Below, in pieces: positions 1 to 4,931 of a stretch of DNA of 6,024 nt; the stretch's first letter is position 1; every line of letters begins with the position of its first letter. Source of the stretch: Alphaproteobacteria bacterium (GTDB lineage: Bacteria; Pseudomonadota; Alphaproteobacteria; Geminicoccales; Geminicoccaceae); NCBI GenBank assembly GCA_026984595.1, contig JALSRW010000652.1:1-6024 (forward strand). Direction: 5' to 3'. Below the pieces are notes generated by a model that did no database searches, had not been told where the DNA came from, and saw only the letters and a list, made by a program, of their open reading frames with translations. The position numbers and the translations under genes are program-made.

Positions 1-1
1 G

Positions 2-289
2 GCGGGGACGCCGCTGCGGGCCAAGCTCAAGATCGGCCATCCCAACTATACCGGGCTGCAGATCGACCAGCTCACCCGCAACTGGATTCCGCCCGACTAT
101 GTGACGAAGATCGACATCCGCTTCGATGGGCGGCCGCTCCTTTCCGTGGACGGCGACATCTCCCTGTCCGAGGATCCGACCCTGGTGTTCGATTTCGTGC
201 CGCCGGCCGAGGGCCGCATCGAGGTGGTGGTCGAGGACAGCTCCGATCGACACTTCGAGAAGAGCTGGCAGATCGGCCCCACCTCCTGA
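2..289 (+). CDS. SoxZ-domain sulfur/quinoprotein-associated carrier, C-terminal part (5' truncated by window edge)
   Basis: Open in frame from base 2 to TGA at 287-289; about 95 C-terminal residues are visible and the start lies off the window. The text reads like the SoxZ (immunoglobulin-like) half of SoxYZ carriers: a basic K-rich strand, then IGHPNYTGLQIDQLTR, then WIPPDYVTKIDI, a short RPLLSVDGDISLSEDP stretch and a final beta strand around VVVEDSS. SoxZ pairs with SoxY, which carries the swinging cysteine arm in periplasmic thiosulfate oxidation. The HPNYTGLQ and DISLSEDP phrases fit better with the fused SoxYZ-like carriers associated with PQQ (quinoprotein) dehydrogenases than with classical SoxZ. 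The SoxY half and its cysteine are outside the window, so fused versus separate cannot be decided. Third codon positions are nearly all G or C, as expected for a resident gene. Family call fairly secure; subtype is inference. Confidence 0.8.
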   Translation, partial: AGTPLRAKLKIGHPNYTGLQIDQLTRNWIPPDYVTKIDIRFDGRPLLSVDGDISLSEDPTLVFDFVPPAEGRIEVVVEDSSDRHFEKSWQIGPTS

Positions 290-310
290 GGCCGGGGGGC
301 TCGCGGCTCG

Positions 311-715
311 ATGGCCGATCTCGCCGGGCAGGTGCGGACATTCTACGAGGCGGTGTGGAACCGGCGCGAGCTCGGGTTGCTGCCCGAACTCCTCGACGAG
401 AAGATCCGCTTTCGCGGCTCCCTCGGAGCCGAGACTCTCGGGCGGGCCGGCTTCGTCGCGTACCTGGAATCGGTGCACCGTGCCTTCGGTGACTATCGCT
501 GCATCATCGAGGATCTGCTCTGCGCGCCGCCCAAAGTGTTCGCGCGGATGACCTTCGGCGGCCTGCACCGGGGCGAGGTGATGGGCTACCCGCCCACCGG
601 CAGGAGGGTTCGCTGGACCGGTGCCGCCCTTTTCACCTTTCGGGGAGAGCGGATCCGCGATCTCTGGGTGCTCGGGGATCTGAAGGGGCTCGAGGCCCAG
701 CTCGCCGCGGGATGA
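311..715 (+). CDS. SnoaL-like / NTF2-fold small protein (ester cyclase-type)
   Basis: 134 residues, ATG at 311, TGA at 713-715, starting 21 nt after the SoxZ-domain gene on the same strand, so probably co-transcribed. The pattern is that of SnoaL-like polyketide-cyclase/ester-cyclase proteins: an N-terminal helix with FYEAVWNRREL, a small acidic LLDEKIRF strand, a helix near GFVAYLESVHRAFGDY, and then the family phrase HRGEVMGYPPTGRRV followed by FRGERIRDLWVLGD. Length matches the usual 120-150 residues. These are cytosolic cone-shaped alpha+beta domains that bind or isomerise small organic molecules; substrate cannot be read from sequence. No strong Shine-Dalgarno is seen; a G-run lies about 14 nt upstream of the ATG, so translation may be coupled to the preceding gene. 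No signal peptide. Family confident, function unknown. Confidence 0.78.
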   Translation: MADLAGQVRTFYEAVWNRRELGLLPELLDEKIRFRGSLGAETLGRAGFVAYLESVHRAFGDYRCIIEDLLCAPPKVFARMTFGGLHRGEVMGYPPTGRRVRWTGAALFTFRGERIRDLWVLGDLKGLEAQLAAG

Positions 716-971
716 AGCGCTGCGCGCGGGCTCAGCGGATGCGCGGGAGCCGCTCGCCATGTCGAGCGGCCGCGCCTCGCCGAACCGGGATTCGGGCGGT
801 ACCCGCCCGGGTGCGCCTTCCTCCACCCGGCCGATCACCGCCGCCTTCGCCGACGAGGTTCGCTCCCGCGGGCGCGCACCGGGCGGCGACCGCTCGGGGC
901 GCGCTCGTGCCCGGTCCGCAACAGCGTGCCGCCGCCGGAGGCTCCCCGGAGAAGGGGGCACCCGACCGCGG
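716..971. other. Convergent gap; possible short or decayed plus-strand gene start at 759
   Basis: The stretch separates the plus-strand SnoaL-like gene from a minus-strand coding fragment. An ATG at 759 has a GGGAG 9 nt upstream, and the following about 40 codons (for example ITAAFADEVRS) favour G/C at third positions, which suggests a gene start. After about 885 that frame turns into arginine-rich text without codon bias and then runs into sequence clearly coding on the other strand. It may be a decayed or frameshifted gene remnant. A 7-bp inverted repeat (793-799 with 803-809) is present without a T-run. I assign no product. Confidence 0.3.
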
Positions 972-1269
972 TTACCGGGGCAGGGTTCCGTCGAGGTTCT
1001 CGCGCGTCACGATGCGCGGCGACTGCTGCGGGACCAGGGCCGGATCGGGCATGCCGACGCGCCGGCACCCGAGCTGCTCGCAACTCCAGCGCATTTCCCG
1101 TGCGGCATCGCCGGCGATCCCCGCCTGCATGCGGTTCTCGAGCAGGAGCCGACGCGAACTGGGGGTGAGCTCCTGTCCGAGGAACAGCGGCGGTGGATCG
1201 GGTGCCAGCTCCGCCAGCGCACCGCCGATGCCGATCGCGAAGCATGGTCCGCCGGGCGACCGCTTTCCC
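972..1269 (-). pseudogene. Unidentified coding fragment abutting the tRNA-Pro remnant (no start codon)
   Basis: Minus-strand frame ending with TAA at 972-974. Read from the tRNA side it gives about 98 residues, including FAIGIGGALAELAPDPPP, QELTPSSRRLLLENRM, MRWSCEQLGCRRVGMPDP and a C-terminus RIVTRENLDGTLPR. Almost every third codon position checked is G or C, up to about ten codons from the tRNA end, so this frame is or was truly coding. The plus-strand frames covering it have no such bias. Yet no ATG, GTG or TTG lies in frame between the tRNA 3' end and residue M of LENRM; a TTG inside the tRNA sequence is an implausible start. I therefore read it as a 5'-truncated gene, perhaps cut by an older integration at the same tRNA. 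A short gene starting at the internal ATG near 1130 (52 codons) is the alternative. Product not recognised. Confidence 0.5.
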
Positions 1270-1314
1270 TGGTCGGGGCGGGCGGATTCGAACCGCCGAC
1301 CCTCTGCTCCCAAA
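1270..1314 (-). tRNA. 3' half of tRNA-Pro(UGG): att site at the element's left end
   Basis: On the minus strand this reads as positions 32-76 of a class I tRNA: anticodon loop TTTGGGA (1308-1314, anticodon TGG, G37), anticodon-stem 3' side GCAGA (1303-1307), variable loop GGGTC, a perfect T-arm GGCGG-TTCGAAT-CCGCC (1281-1297), acceptor 3' strand CGCCCCG (1274-1280), discriminator A and encoded CCA (1270-1272). The bases that would be the anticodon-stem 5' side do not pair beyond three, and no D-arm or CGGGGCG acceptor strand follows further right. The gene is thus only a 3' half, the usual duplicated segment left by integrases that use tRNA 3' ends. Because the missing 5' half would lie to the right, the inserted DNA is to the right, and the intact tRNA should lie at its far end. 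Confidence 0.85.
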
Positions 1315-1328
1315 TTAGAGGGCTTAGC

Positions 1329-1351
1329 GGATCAGGAAGGATCAGGGGATC
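1329..1351. repeat. Phased GGATCAGG repeats beside the att site
   Basis: GGATCAGG occurs at 1329-1336 and 1339-1346 (10-bp period), and a third GGATC follows at 1347-1351. They lie 15 nt from the tRNA remnant on the element side. Repeats spaced by one helical turn beside an att core are typical of sites bound by integrase or an excision factor. Binding is inference. Confidence 0.4.
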
Positions 1352-1353
1352 CC

Positions 1354-1381
1354 TAGACAGTTCAAACGCAAGCACTATTCC
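1354..1381 (+). promoter_or_regulatory. Possible sigma70-like promoter for the integrase
   Basis: TAGACA (1354-1359) and TATTCC (1376-1381) are separated by 16 nt and lie about 105 nt upstream of the integrase start. The -35 match is good and the -10 is poor. It sits between the att-side repeats and the heptamer cluster. No better candidate was seen in the leader, but this is weak evidence. Confidence 0.22.
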
Positions 1382-1420
1382 TACAGCGCCTTCTGTGCTA
1401 TGGGGTCGTAAGGGATCGCT

Positions 1421-1463
1421 GGGAAGCATTGGGAAGCACGTTTCCGCTTCCCATACGCTTCCC
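1421..1463. repeat. Four GGGAAGC heptamers, two direct and two inverted, upstream of the integrase
   Basis: GGGAAGC occurs at 1421-1427 and 1431-1437 (10-bp period) and its reverse complement GCTTCCC at 1446-1452 and 1457-1463 (11-bp period). The whole forms a nested dyad centred near 1442, ending 25 nt before the integrase ATG. Spacing by one helical turn puts each pair on the same DNA face. Two readings fit: arm-type sites for the integrase's N-terminal domain, or an operator at which integrase or a regulator represses the gene. As RNA it could also fold into a hairpin in the 5' leader. There is no T-run, so a terminator is unlikely. Confidence 0.6.
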
Positions 1464-1488
1464 AGCACCGCGCCGAAGGTGGTCCGCC

Positions 1489-2748
1489 ATGGTCAAGCTC
1501 ACCGCTCGAACGGTCGCCAAACTCACCCTCCCGGAAGGCAAGCGCGAGCAGATCTACTGGGACGAACAACTGCGCGGGTTCGGCCTCCGGCTGCGGGCCG
1601 GCGGCTCCGCCGTCTGGATCGCGCAGTACCGTATGGGAGCGCGAACGCGGCGGATCACCCTCGGCAAGCGCGAAACGACGCCGCCGGAGCGGGCACGGCG
1701 TCTGGCCGCCGAGATCCTGGGCCGGGCGAAAGCGGGCTTCGATCCCCAGGCGGAAAAGGCCGAGGCCCGGGCGCGGGCGGCCGTTACCCTCGGGAGCATG
1801 GTCGGGCGCTATCTGGATGCGCGGGTGCGACGGGAGCTTTCGGCGCGCTCCGTCGCCGAGTTCGAGCGCTATCTGCTCCGCTACTGGCGGCCGTTGCACG
1901 GCCTGGCCCTGGCCGAGATCGTGCGCGCCGACATCGCGGCGGTGTTGGAAGAGCTCGCGCGGGAACGGGGCGGGATCACCGCCAACCGGGCACGGGGCGC
2001 CTTGTCGGCCTTCTGGTCCTGGGCGATGGCCCAGGGTCTCGTCGAAGGAAATCCTCTCGTCGGGCTCCCGAAGCCGGCCCGCGAACGCGCCCGCGATCGT
2101 GTCCTGGACGACGAGGAGATACGGGAGATCTGGCACGCGACGGGAGGGTCGGGCGCCTACGACGCGATCGTCCGACTGCTGATCCTCACCGGTCAGCGGC
2201 GCGAGGAAGTCGCCGGCATGCGCTGGTCGGAGCTCGACGCCGAGCGCACCCTGTGGCGCATCCCGGCGGAGCGCACCAAGAACGGGCGACCGCACGAGGT
2301 GCCCCTTTCGCTCCAGGCGCGGGCCGTGCTGGAAGCGGTGCCGCGGCTCGCGGGCCGGGATCTCGTCTTCGGCAGCGGCGAGCGGACGGGCTATCAGGCC
2401 TGGTCGGGCGGCAAGAAGAGGCTCGATGCGCGCATCCTCGAAGACCGACGCAAGGCCGCCAAAGCGGCGGGGCGCGATCCCACAGACGTTGCGCCGATGC
2501 GGCCGTGGATCCTGCACGACATTCGCCGCACGGTGGCGACGCGGCTCGCCGAGCTCGGCACGCTGCCGCATGTGGTGGAGGCGGTGCTCAATCACCTGTC
2601 CGGTGTGCGGGCCGGCGTCGCCGGGATCTACAACCGCGCGGTCTACGCGAAGGAGAAGCGGCAGGCCCTCACCCTTTGGGGCGAACATGTGGCGGCCGTG
2701 ACCGCGGAACGGCCGGCAAAAGTCGTCCCCTTGTCGTTCGTGCGGTGA
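1489..2748 (+). CDS. Tyrosine-type site-specific integrase with N-terminal DUF4102-like arm-binding domain
   Basis: 419 residues. The ATG at 1489 is chosen over upstream starts because AAGGTGG lies 6 nt before it and the family text begins with MVKLTARTVAKL. Residues 1-90 form the DUF4102-type arm-binding domain (YWDEQLRGFGLRLRAGG, then ITLGKRE). Residues about 95-190 are the SAM-like core-binding domain. The catalytic domain carries the full set: Arg237 in TGQRREEV, Lys264 in RTKNGRPHEVPL, His343 and Arg346 in LHDIRRTVATRL, His369 in LNHLSG, and the nucleophile Tyr381 in IYNRA. Length is normal for the family and nothing is missing, so it should be active. It would cut and join DNA at att sites, here the tRNA-Pro 3' end 175 bp upstream. 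It may be controlled through the heptamer cluster in its leader. The stretch from codon 70 is repeated exactly at the right edge of the window. Confidence 0.95.
   Translation: MVKLTARTVAKLTLPEGKREQIYWDEQLRGFGLRLRAGGSAVWIAQYRMGARTRRITLGKRETTPPERARRLAAEILGRAKAGFDPQAEKAEARARAAVTLGSMVGRYLDARVRRELSARSVAEFERYLLRYWRPLHGLALAEIVRADIAAVLEELARERGGITANRARGALSAFWSWAMAQGLVEGNPLVGLPKPARERARDRVLDDEEIREIWHATGGSGAYDAIVRLLILTGQRREEVAGMRWSELDAERTLWRIPAERTKNGRPHEVPLSLQARAVLEAVPRLAGRDLVFGSGERTGYQAWSGGKKRLDARILEDRRKAAKAAGRDPTDVAPMRPWILHDIRRTVATRLAELGTLPHVVEAVLNHLSGVRAGVAGIYNRAVYAKEKRQALTLWGEHVAAVTAERPAKVVPLSFVR
1696..1822 (+). repeat. 127-bp exact direct repeat, copy 1 (inside the integrase)
   Basis: Positions 1696-1822 equal 5898-6024 base for base. 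The preceding bases (1695 A, 5897 G) differ and the sequences diverge to the left apart from scattered matches. The right limit is set by the window end, so the true repeat may be longer. Copy 1 covers integrase codons 70-111. Confidence 0.97.
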
Positions 2749-2834
2749 AGCGGAACCGGAAAGGCCGGTCGAGCCCGGAAGGGCGGCGTCCTCGGATGGT
2801 CGTCGTCGAGCGAGAGGAGGAGAAGGAGGAAGCG

Positions 2835-3296
2835 ATGGCACAGGATCGAGCGGGAGCGGAGACGCGTCGGAGGTGGCCACAGGAACGCGTTGTGAGCCGG
2901 CAGGAATGCCTGGAGGGGCTCGCCCGTGTGCGTCAGGAAGCTGCGTCCCTGCCGTGCGCAGCGGCACGGATCGGTCGAGCGCTGGCCTATCTCGAACGGC
3001 ACTATTGGAAGGACCCGAACGGCGACAGTGCCGTCGAGCACTGCGAACTCAAGCATGAGCTCGAATGGCTGCTCGTACGCACGCCGGCCTCGTCTCCGGA
3101 GGGGATGATCGCGAAGATGGAATGTCTGATGGTCGGAGACGCCGACTATGGCTTGGAGCTGGCAGACGTGACCAACATCGAGAGTGTCCTCATGCTGTCG
3201 GTGACCCGCGATCTGCGGGCGATGACCGAAGCCGTTCGCAGAGGAGGACAAGAGCGAACCCCGGCTCCGAGCGAGGCGGGCGGGGTTACTCCGTGA
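2835..3296 (+). CDS. Small helical protein of unknown function, first of a paralogous pair
   Basis: 153 residues from the ATG at 2835, which has a near-perfect AAGGAGG at 2823-2829 (5-nt spacer); TGA at 3294-3296. After a basic N-terminus come RQECLEGLARVR (residues 22-33), a helix ending ALAYLERHYW (49-58), KHELEWLL (73-80), the turn RTPASSPEG (82-90), MECLM (95-99) and a C-terminal helix. No signal peptide, membrane segment or known catalytic motif. The pattern of a helix, a TPA..PEG-like turn and a K-x-x-C-L/R-L helix resembles short uncharacterised proteins that recur in alphaproteobacterial islands and prophages; that resemblance is from memory, not a search. The gene starts 86 nt after the integrase stop and overlaps the next gene by four bases. 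Aligned cysteines (25 and 97) are shared with the downstream paralogue. Function unknown. Confidence 0.8.
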   Translation: MAQDRAGAETRRRWPQERVVSRQECLEGLARVRQEAASLPCAAARIGRALAYLERHYWKDPNGDSAVEHCELKHELEWLLVRTPASSPEGMIAKMECLMVGDADYGLELADVTNIESVLMLSVTRDLRAMTEAVRRGGQERTPAPSEAGGVTP

Positions 3297-3724
3297 CGGA
3301 GCATCGGGGACCACACGGGCCGGACGACGACGCGGGTCGCTCCTACCACGAGCTCGGCCGGCAAGAGTGTCTGGAGGGGCTCGCCCGCGTGCGTTGCGAG
3401 GCCGCGACATCGGCGAGCAGGCAGGCGCCCGTCGAAGCGGCTCTGCTTTACCTCGAAAATCGGAGTTGGGCCGACGAGGGTGGCGGCTTCGCAGACGATT
3501 GTGCCTGTCTGATACACGAACTGTATCGTCTGCTCGCTACTACTCGGGCCGAGACGCTCGAGGACCTACTGGTCTGGATGCGATGTCTGATGTACTTCGA
3601 CCGTCACAGGGGGTGCGAACCCGCGCAAGTGGAAGACATCGAAGGTGCCATTAAGCTGGCCATGCTGCGGGATCCGGAGCGGATGATCGAAGGAACTGGC
3701 AAGGGATCGGCAGGCAGGACCTAG
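3293..3724 (+). CDS. Small helical protein, second of the paralogous pair
   Basis: 143 residues starting at GTG 3293, which overlaps the TGA of the previous gene (GTGA); no good ribosome site is needed if translation is coupled. The stop is TAG at 3722-3724. Residues 23-34 read RQECLEGLARVR, identical to the upstream protein. IHELYRLL (74-81), TTRAETLED (83-91) and MRCLM (96-100) align with KHELEWLL, RTPASSPEG and MECLM there. DNA of the first shared block also matches (2897-2933 against 3358-3394, 33 of 37), so this is a duplication rather than convergence. The N-terminal about 22 residues and the linker between blocks differ and are acidic here, basic there. The pair may form a heterodimer; that is inference from coupling and paralogy. 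Function unknown. Confidence 0.75.
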   Translation: MTEHRGPHGPDDDAGRSYHELGRQECLEGLARVRCEAATSASRQAPVEAALLYLENRSWADEGGGFADDCACLIHELYRLLATTRAETLEDLLVWMRCLMYFDRHRGCEPAQVEDIEGAIKLAMLRDPERMIEGTGKGSAGRT

Positions 3725-3847
3725 CTCCGCTCTCACTCCGGAGCCATGGCGCACGGGCGTTTTGTCTCGCCAAGCAAGCGCCTGGGCCGTGTGCCGGTGA
3801 TGGTTCGGTGCCGAATGCCCCTGGGCGGCGTTCCGTAGGGCTCGAAA

Positions 3848-3898
3848 GACCCCCCGGGGGGGGCGATCGTGGCGATGGGCGCAGGCGGCCGGGGGGTC
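3848..3898. repeat. 10-bp perfect inverted repeat of G/C tracts
   Basis: GACCCCCCGG (3848-3857) pairs perfectly with CCGGGGGGTC (3889-3898) across a 31-nt loop. The left arm also overlaps a 12-bp self-complementary tract, CCCCCCGGGGGG (3850-3861), so two foldings compete. On the minus strand the second arm is followed by TTTCG, so a weak terminator for minus-strand transcription is possible. No transcript is known. Confidence 0.4.
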
Positions 3899-4052
3899 GA
3901 AAAACGCGCGCCCCGGATCCCACCACCTGTCGCCCCCGCGAAATTCCCCCCGAAAAGCGATCTTCCGCACGCGGGTGGGCAACGTTTTCGGAAGGAAGGC
4001 CGGCCAGGAAGCGCGTTGGCCTTCGCGATAACGGCCATAGGGTTTCCGAATA

Positions 4053-4198
4053 ATTGGGGCAATCGGGGCAATCGGGGCACGAGACCGCTAGAGGATTGCT
4101 AGAAGATTGAATAACCAGGGTTCCCCCTAGCGGGATGAAAGTTTTGGTGCCCCGGTTGTGGTTGTCCGTGCCGATAATCGGGGCACACAATCGGGGCA
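4053..4198. repeat. Six ATCGGGGCA iterons: three tandem, one inverted, two direct
   Basis: Nonamers at 4053-4061 (ATTGGGGCA, one change), 4062-4070 and 4071-4079 (both exact) are head-to-tail without spacer. An inverted copy with one change lies at 4148-4156, and exact copies lie at 4177-4185 and 4190-4198. The last two share the longer form AATCGGGGCAC with a 13-bp period. The inverted copy and the 4177 copy form an 8-bp hairpin (4147-4154 with 4179-4186, 24-nt loop). Tandem 9-bp units suggest several protein molecules bound side by side, as in plasmid iterons or multi-site operators. The unit is much too short for a CRISPR. Confidence 0.7.
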
Positions 4199-4218
4199 CG
4201 GGCCGTGCGAACCGCTAG
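4085..4218. repeat. CCGCTAG heptamers interleaved with the iterons
   Basis: CCGCTAG occurs at 4085-4091 and 4212-4218, and its reverse complement CTAGCGG at 4127-4133. The outer copies flank the second iteron cluster, and the first pair brackets an A+T-rich 35-bp stretch. CTAG is usually rare in proteobacterial DNA, so three copies within 134 bp stand out. A second bound protein or a site-specific cleavage target is possible; no direct evidence. Confidence 0.4.
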
Positions 4219-4291
4219 GGCCATGCTTCTCGGAACCGTCGCGTTCTCTCTCCGGAGGCGGGTCGGCAACAAGGATCCTAGGGCTCGCGCA

Positions 4292-4318
4292 TTAACCGGC
4301 CGCTGCCATTACTATTAT
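4292..4318 (+). promoter_or_regulatory. Possible promoter for the 4349 gene
   Basis: TATTAT at 4313-4318 matches the sigma70 -10 box at five of six positions and lies 30 nt upstream of the ATG. TTAACC at 4292-4297 could serve as the -35, but the spacer of 15 nt is short. Local A+T richness in otherwise G+C-rich DNA supports a promoter here. Confidence 0.35.
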
Positions 4319-4348
4319 GTATTCTTGTGAAAGTTGGAGGTGCATGCG

Positions 4349-4615
4349 ATGAAGTTGTCCTTTGGGTTCGGATCGCTGGACAAGGAACCGGTGATCCTGC
4401 TTTGCACGGTTGACGGCAACTGGGTACGAGCGGTAGTGGCCGGCGAAACAGACTGGATCGAGATCGATCCAGCCGAGGCTCTGGCCTCCGACGATGCCGG
4501 CCCGCTTATGGAGCGCGATGCCTGGCTCTCGCTGTTTCGCAGGCGCCTCGCTCGGGTCGGCGGCATGAGCGCGGCCGCGAAGAAGCTCGGGCTCGACGAA
4601 GGCACTCTTTCGTAG
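4349..4615 (+). CDS. Short protein ending within a putative helix-turn-helix
   Basis: 88 residues from the ATG at 4349 (GGAGG at 4336-4340, 8-nt spacer) to TAG at 4613-4615. The N-terminal part is a small beta-rich segment (FGFGSLDKE, VILLCTVDG, WVRAVVAGETDWIEID). The C-terminal part is helical: RDAWLSLFRRRLARVGG, then MSAAAKKLGLDEGTLS (73-88). That last stretch looks like helices two and three of a Cro/CI-type helix-turn-helix, in which S is normally followed by R and another helix. The stop falls exactly there, so the protein is either a natural short form or a regulator cut by a nonsense change. No continuation with convincing codon bias was seen after the TAG. As the first gene after the iteron region, it could be the protein that binds there; that is speculation. 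Confidence 0.6.
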   Translation: MKLSFGFGSLDKEPVILLCTVDGNWVRAVVAGETDWIEIDPAEALASDDAGPLMERDAWLSLFRRRLARVGGMSAAAKKLGLDEGTLS

Positions 4616-4931
4616 GGCACGAACACCGCCTTTGGAGGTGGACTGTCTTCCCCGAGCACAGGCGTTCAGTTATCGGGAGCGGCGGGGCACACCATATCGA
4701 ACCCCCGTCCAAGCCGCTTTGCTGGCTCGCTTCTCGGTGCAGCCATTTGCGCGGGCTGGCCGCTATGGGTCCGTCGGATTGTTTCAACCTACGAGCGATC
4801 TTCTCGGCAACCGATCGCTTTTCGTGTAGGATTGCCCCGGGCGCGGCTAGGCTGATCACCGAACGCCGGGACCACATCCGCACCGGCTGCCGCGCCCGTT
4901 TTCCCTGGCGGATGCGCGAGCGGATGGCGCG
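4616..4931. other. 316-bp stretch without a convincing gene
   Basis: Two small plus-strand frames exist: 65 codons starting at 4632, with an overlapping GGAGG but no codon bias, and 85 codons from the ATG at 4765 that run 91 nt into the next gene. The latter shows good third-position G/C between about 4850 and 4925 (text LITERRDHIRTGCRARF), so part of it may be a remnant of a real gene. Neither resembles a family known to me. A terminator-like hairpin lies at 4794-4822. Confidence 0.35.
4794..4822 (+). terminator. Possible Rho-independent terminator
   Basis: AGCGATC (4794-4800) pairs with GATCGCT (4813-4819) across a 12-nt loop, and the stem runs into TTTT at 4819-4822. The stem is short and only moderately G/C-rich and the T-run is brief, so efficiency would be modest. 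It lies about 180 nt after the 4349 gene and 110 nt before the next start, a sensible position for separating them. Confidence 0.4.

Larger units (their letters stand above)
3725..4348. other. 624-bp non-coding control region with G/C palindromes and iterons
   Basis: No convincing gene on either strand: open frames here, including one on the minus strand over 3733-4080, lack third-position G/C bias and consist of overlapping low-complexity text. The left part is extremely G/C-tract-rich (runs of C and G near 3850-3863, 3891-3896, 3944-3949). The right part, from about 4040, is A+T-richer and holds iterons, CCGCTAG motifs and a promoter-like site for the next gene. Such a layout, with repeats next to an A+T-rich stretch, fits a replication origin, a partition or transfer site, or an extended operator. 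No Rep, Par or relaxase gene is visible to decide. Confidence 0.55.

Noticed and set aside
793..809. Terminator after the SnoaL-like gene
   Set aside because: A 7-bp stem with a 3-nt loop, no T-run, 78 nt after the stop and inside a possible coding start; too weak.
1270..1345. Complete functional tRNA-Pro gene
   Set aside because: The bases right of 1314 do not supply a pairing anticodon-stem 5' side, D-arm or acceptor strand.
1381..2967. 528-codon minus-strand open frame
   Set aside because: It lies antisense to the integrase with all its catalytic motifs; proline/arginine-rich shadow text with no family resemblance.
759..3296. 845-codon plus-strand open frame
   Set aside because: It crosses the tRNA remnant and is a shadow over the integrase; only its end (2835-3296) has its own ribosome site and coding character. 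Long stop-free frames are expected in such G+C-rich DNA.
3724..3744. Hairpin GCTCCG/CGGAGC at the end of the paralogous pair as terminator
   Set aside because: Only 6 bp with a 9-nt loop and no T-run, so not supported as Rho-independent.
3733..4080. Minus-strand 115-codon frame in the non-coding region
   Set aside because: It begins inside the iterons, has mixed third positions and low-complexity composition; more likely non-coding.
4053..4198. CRISPR array
   Set aside because: The units are nine bases, with no spacers of uniform length and no cas gene nearby.
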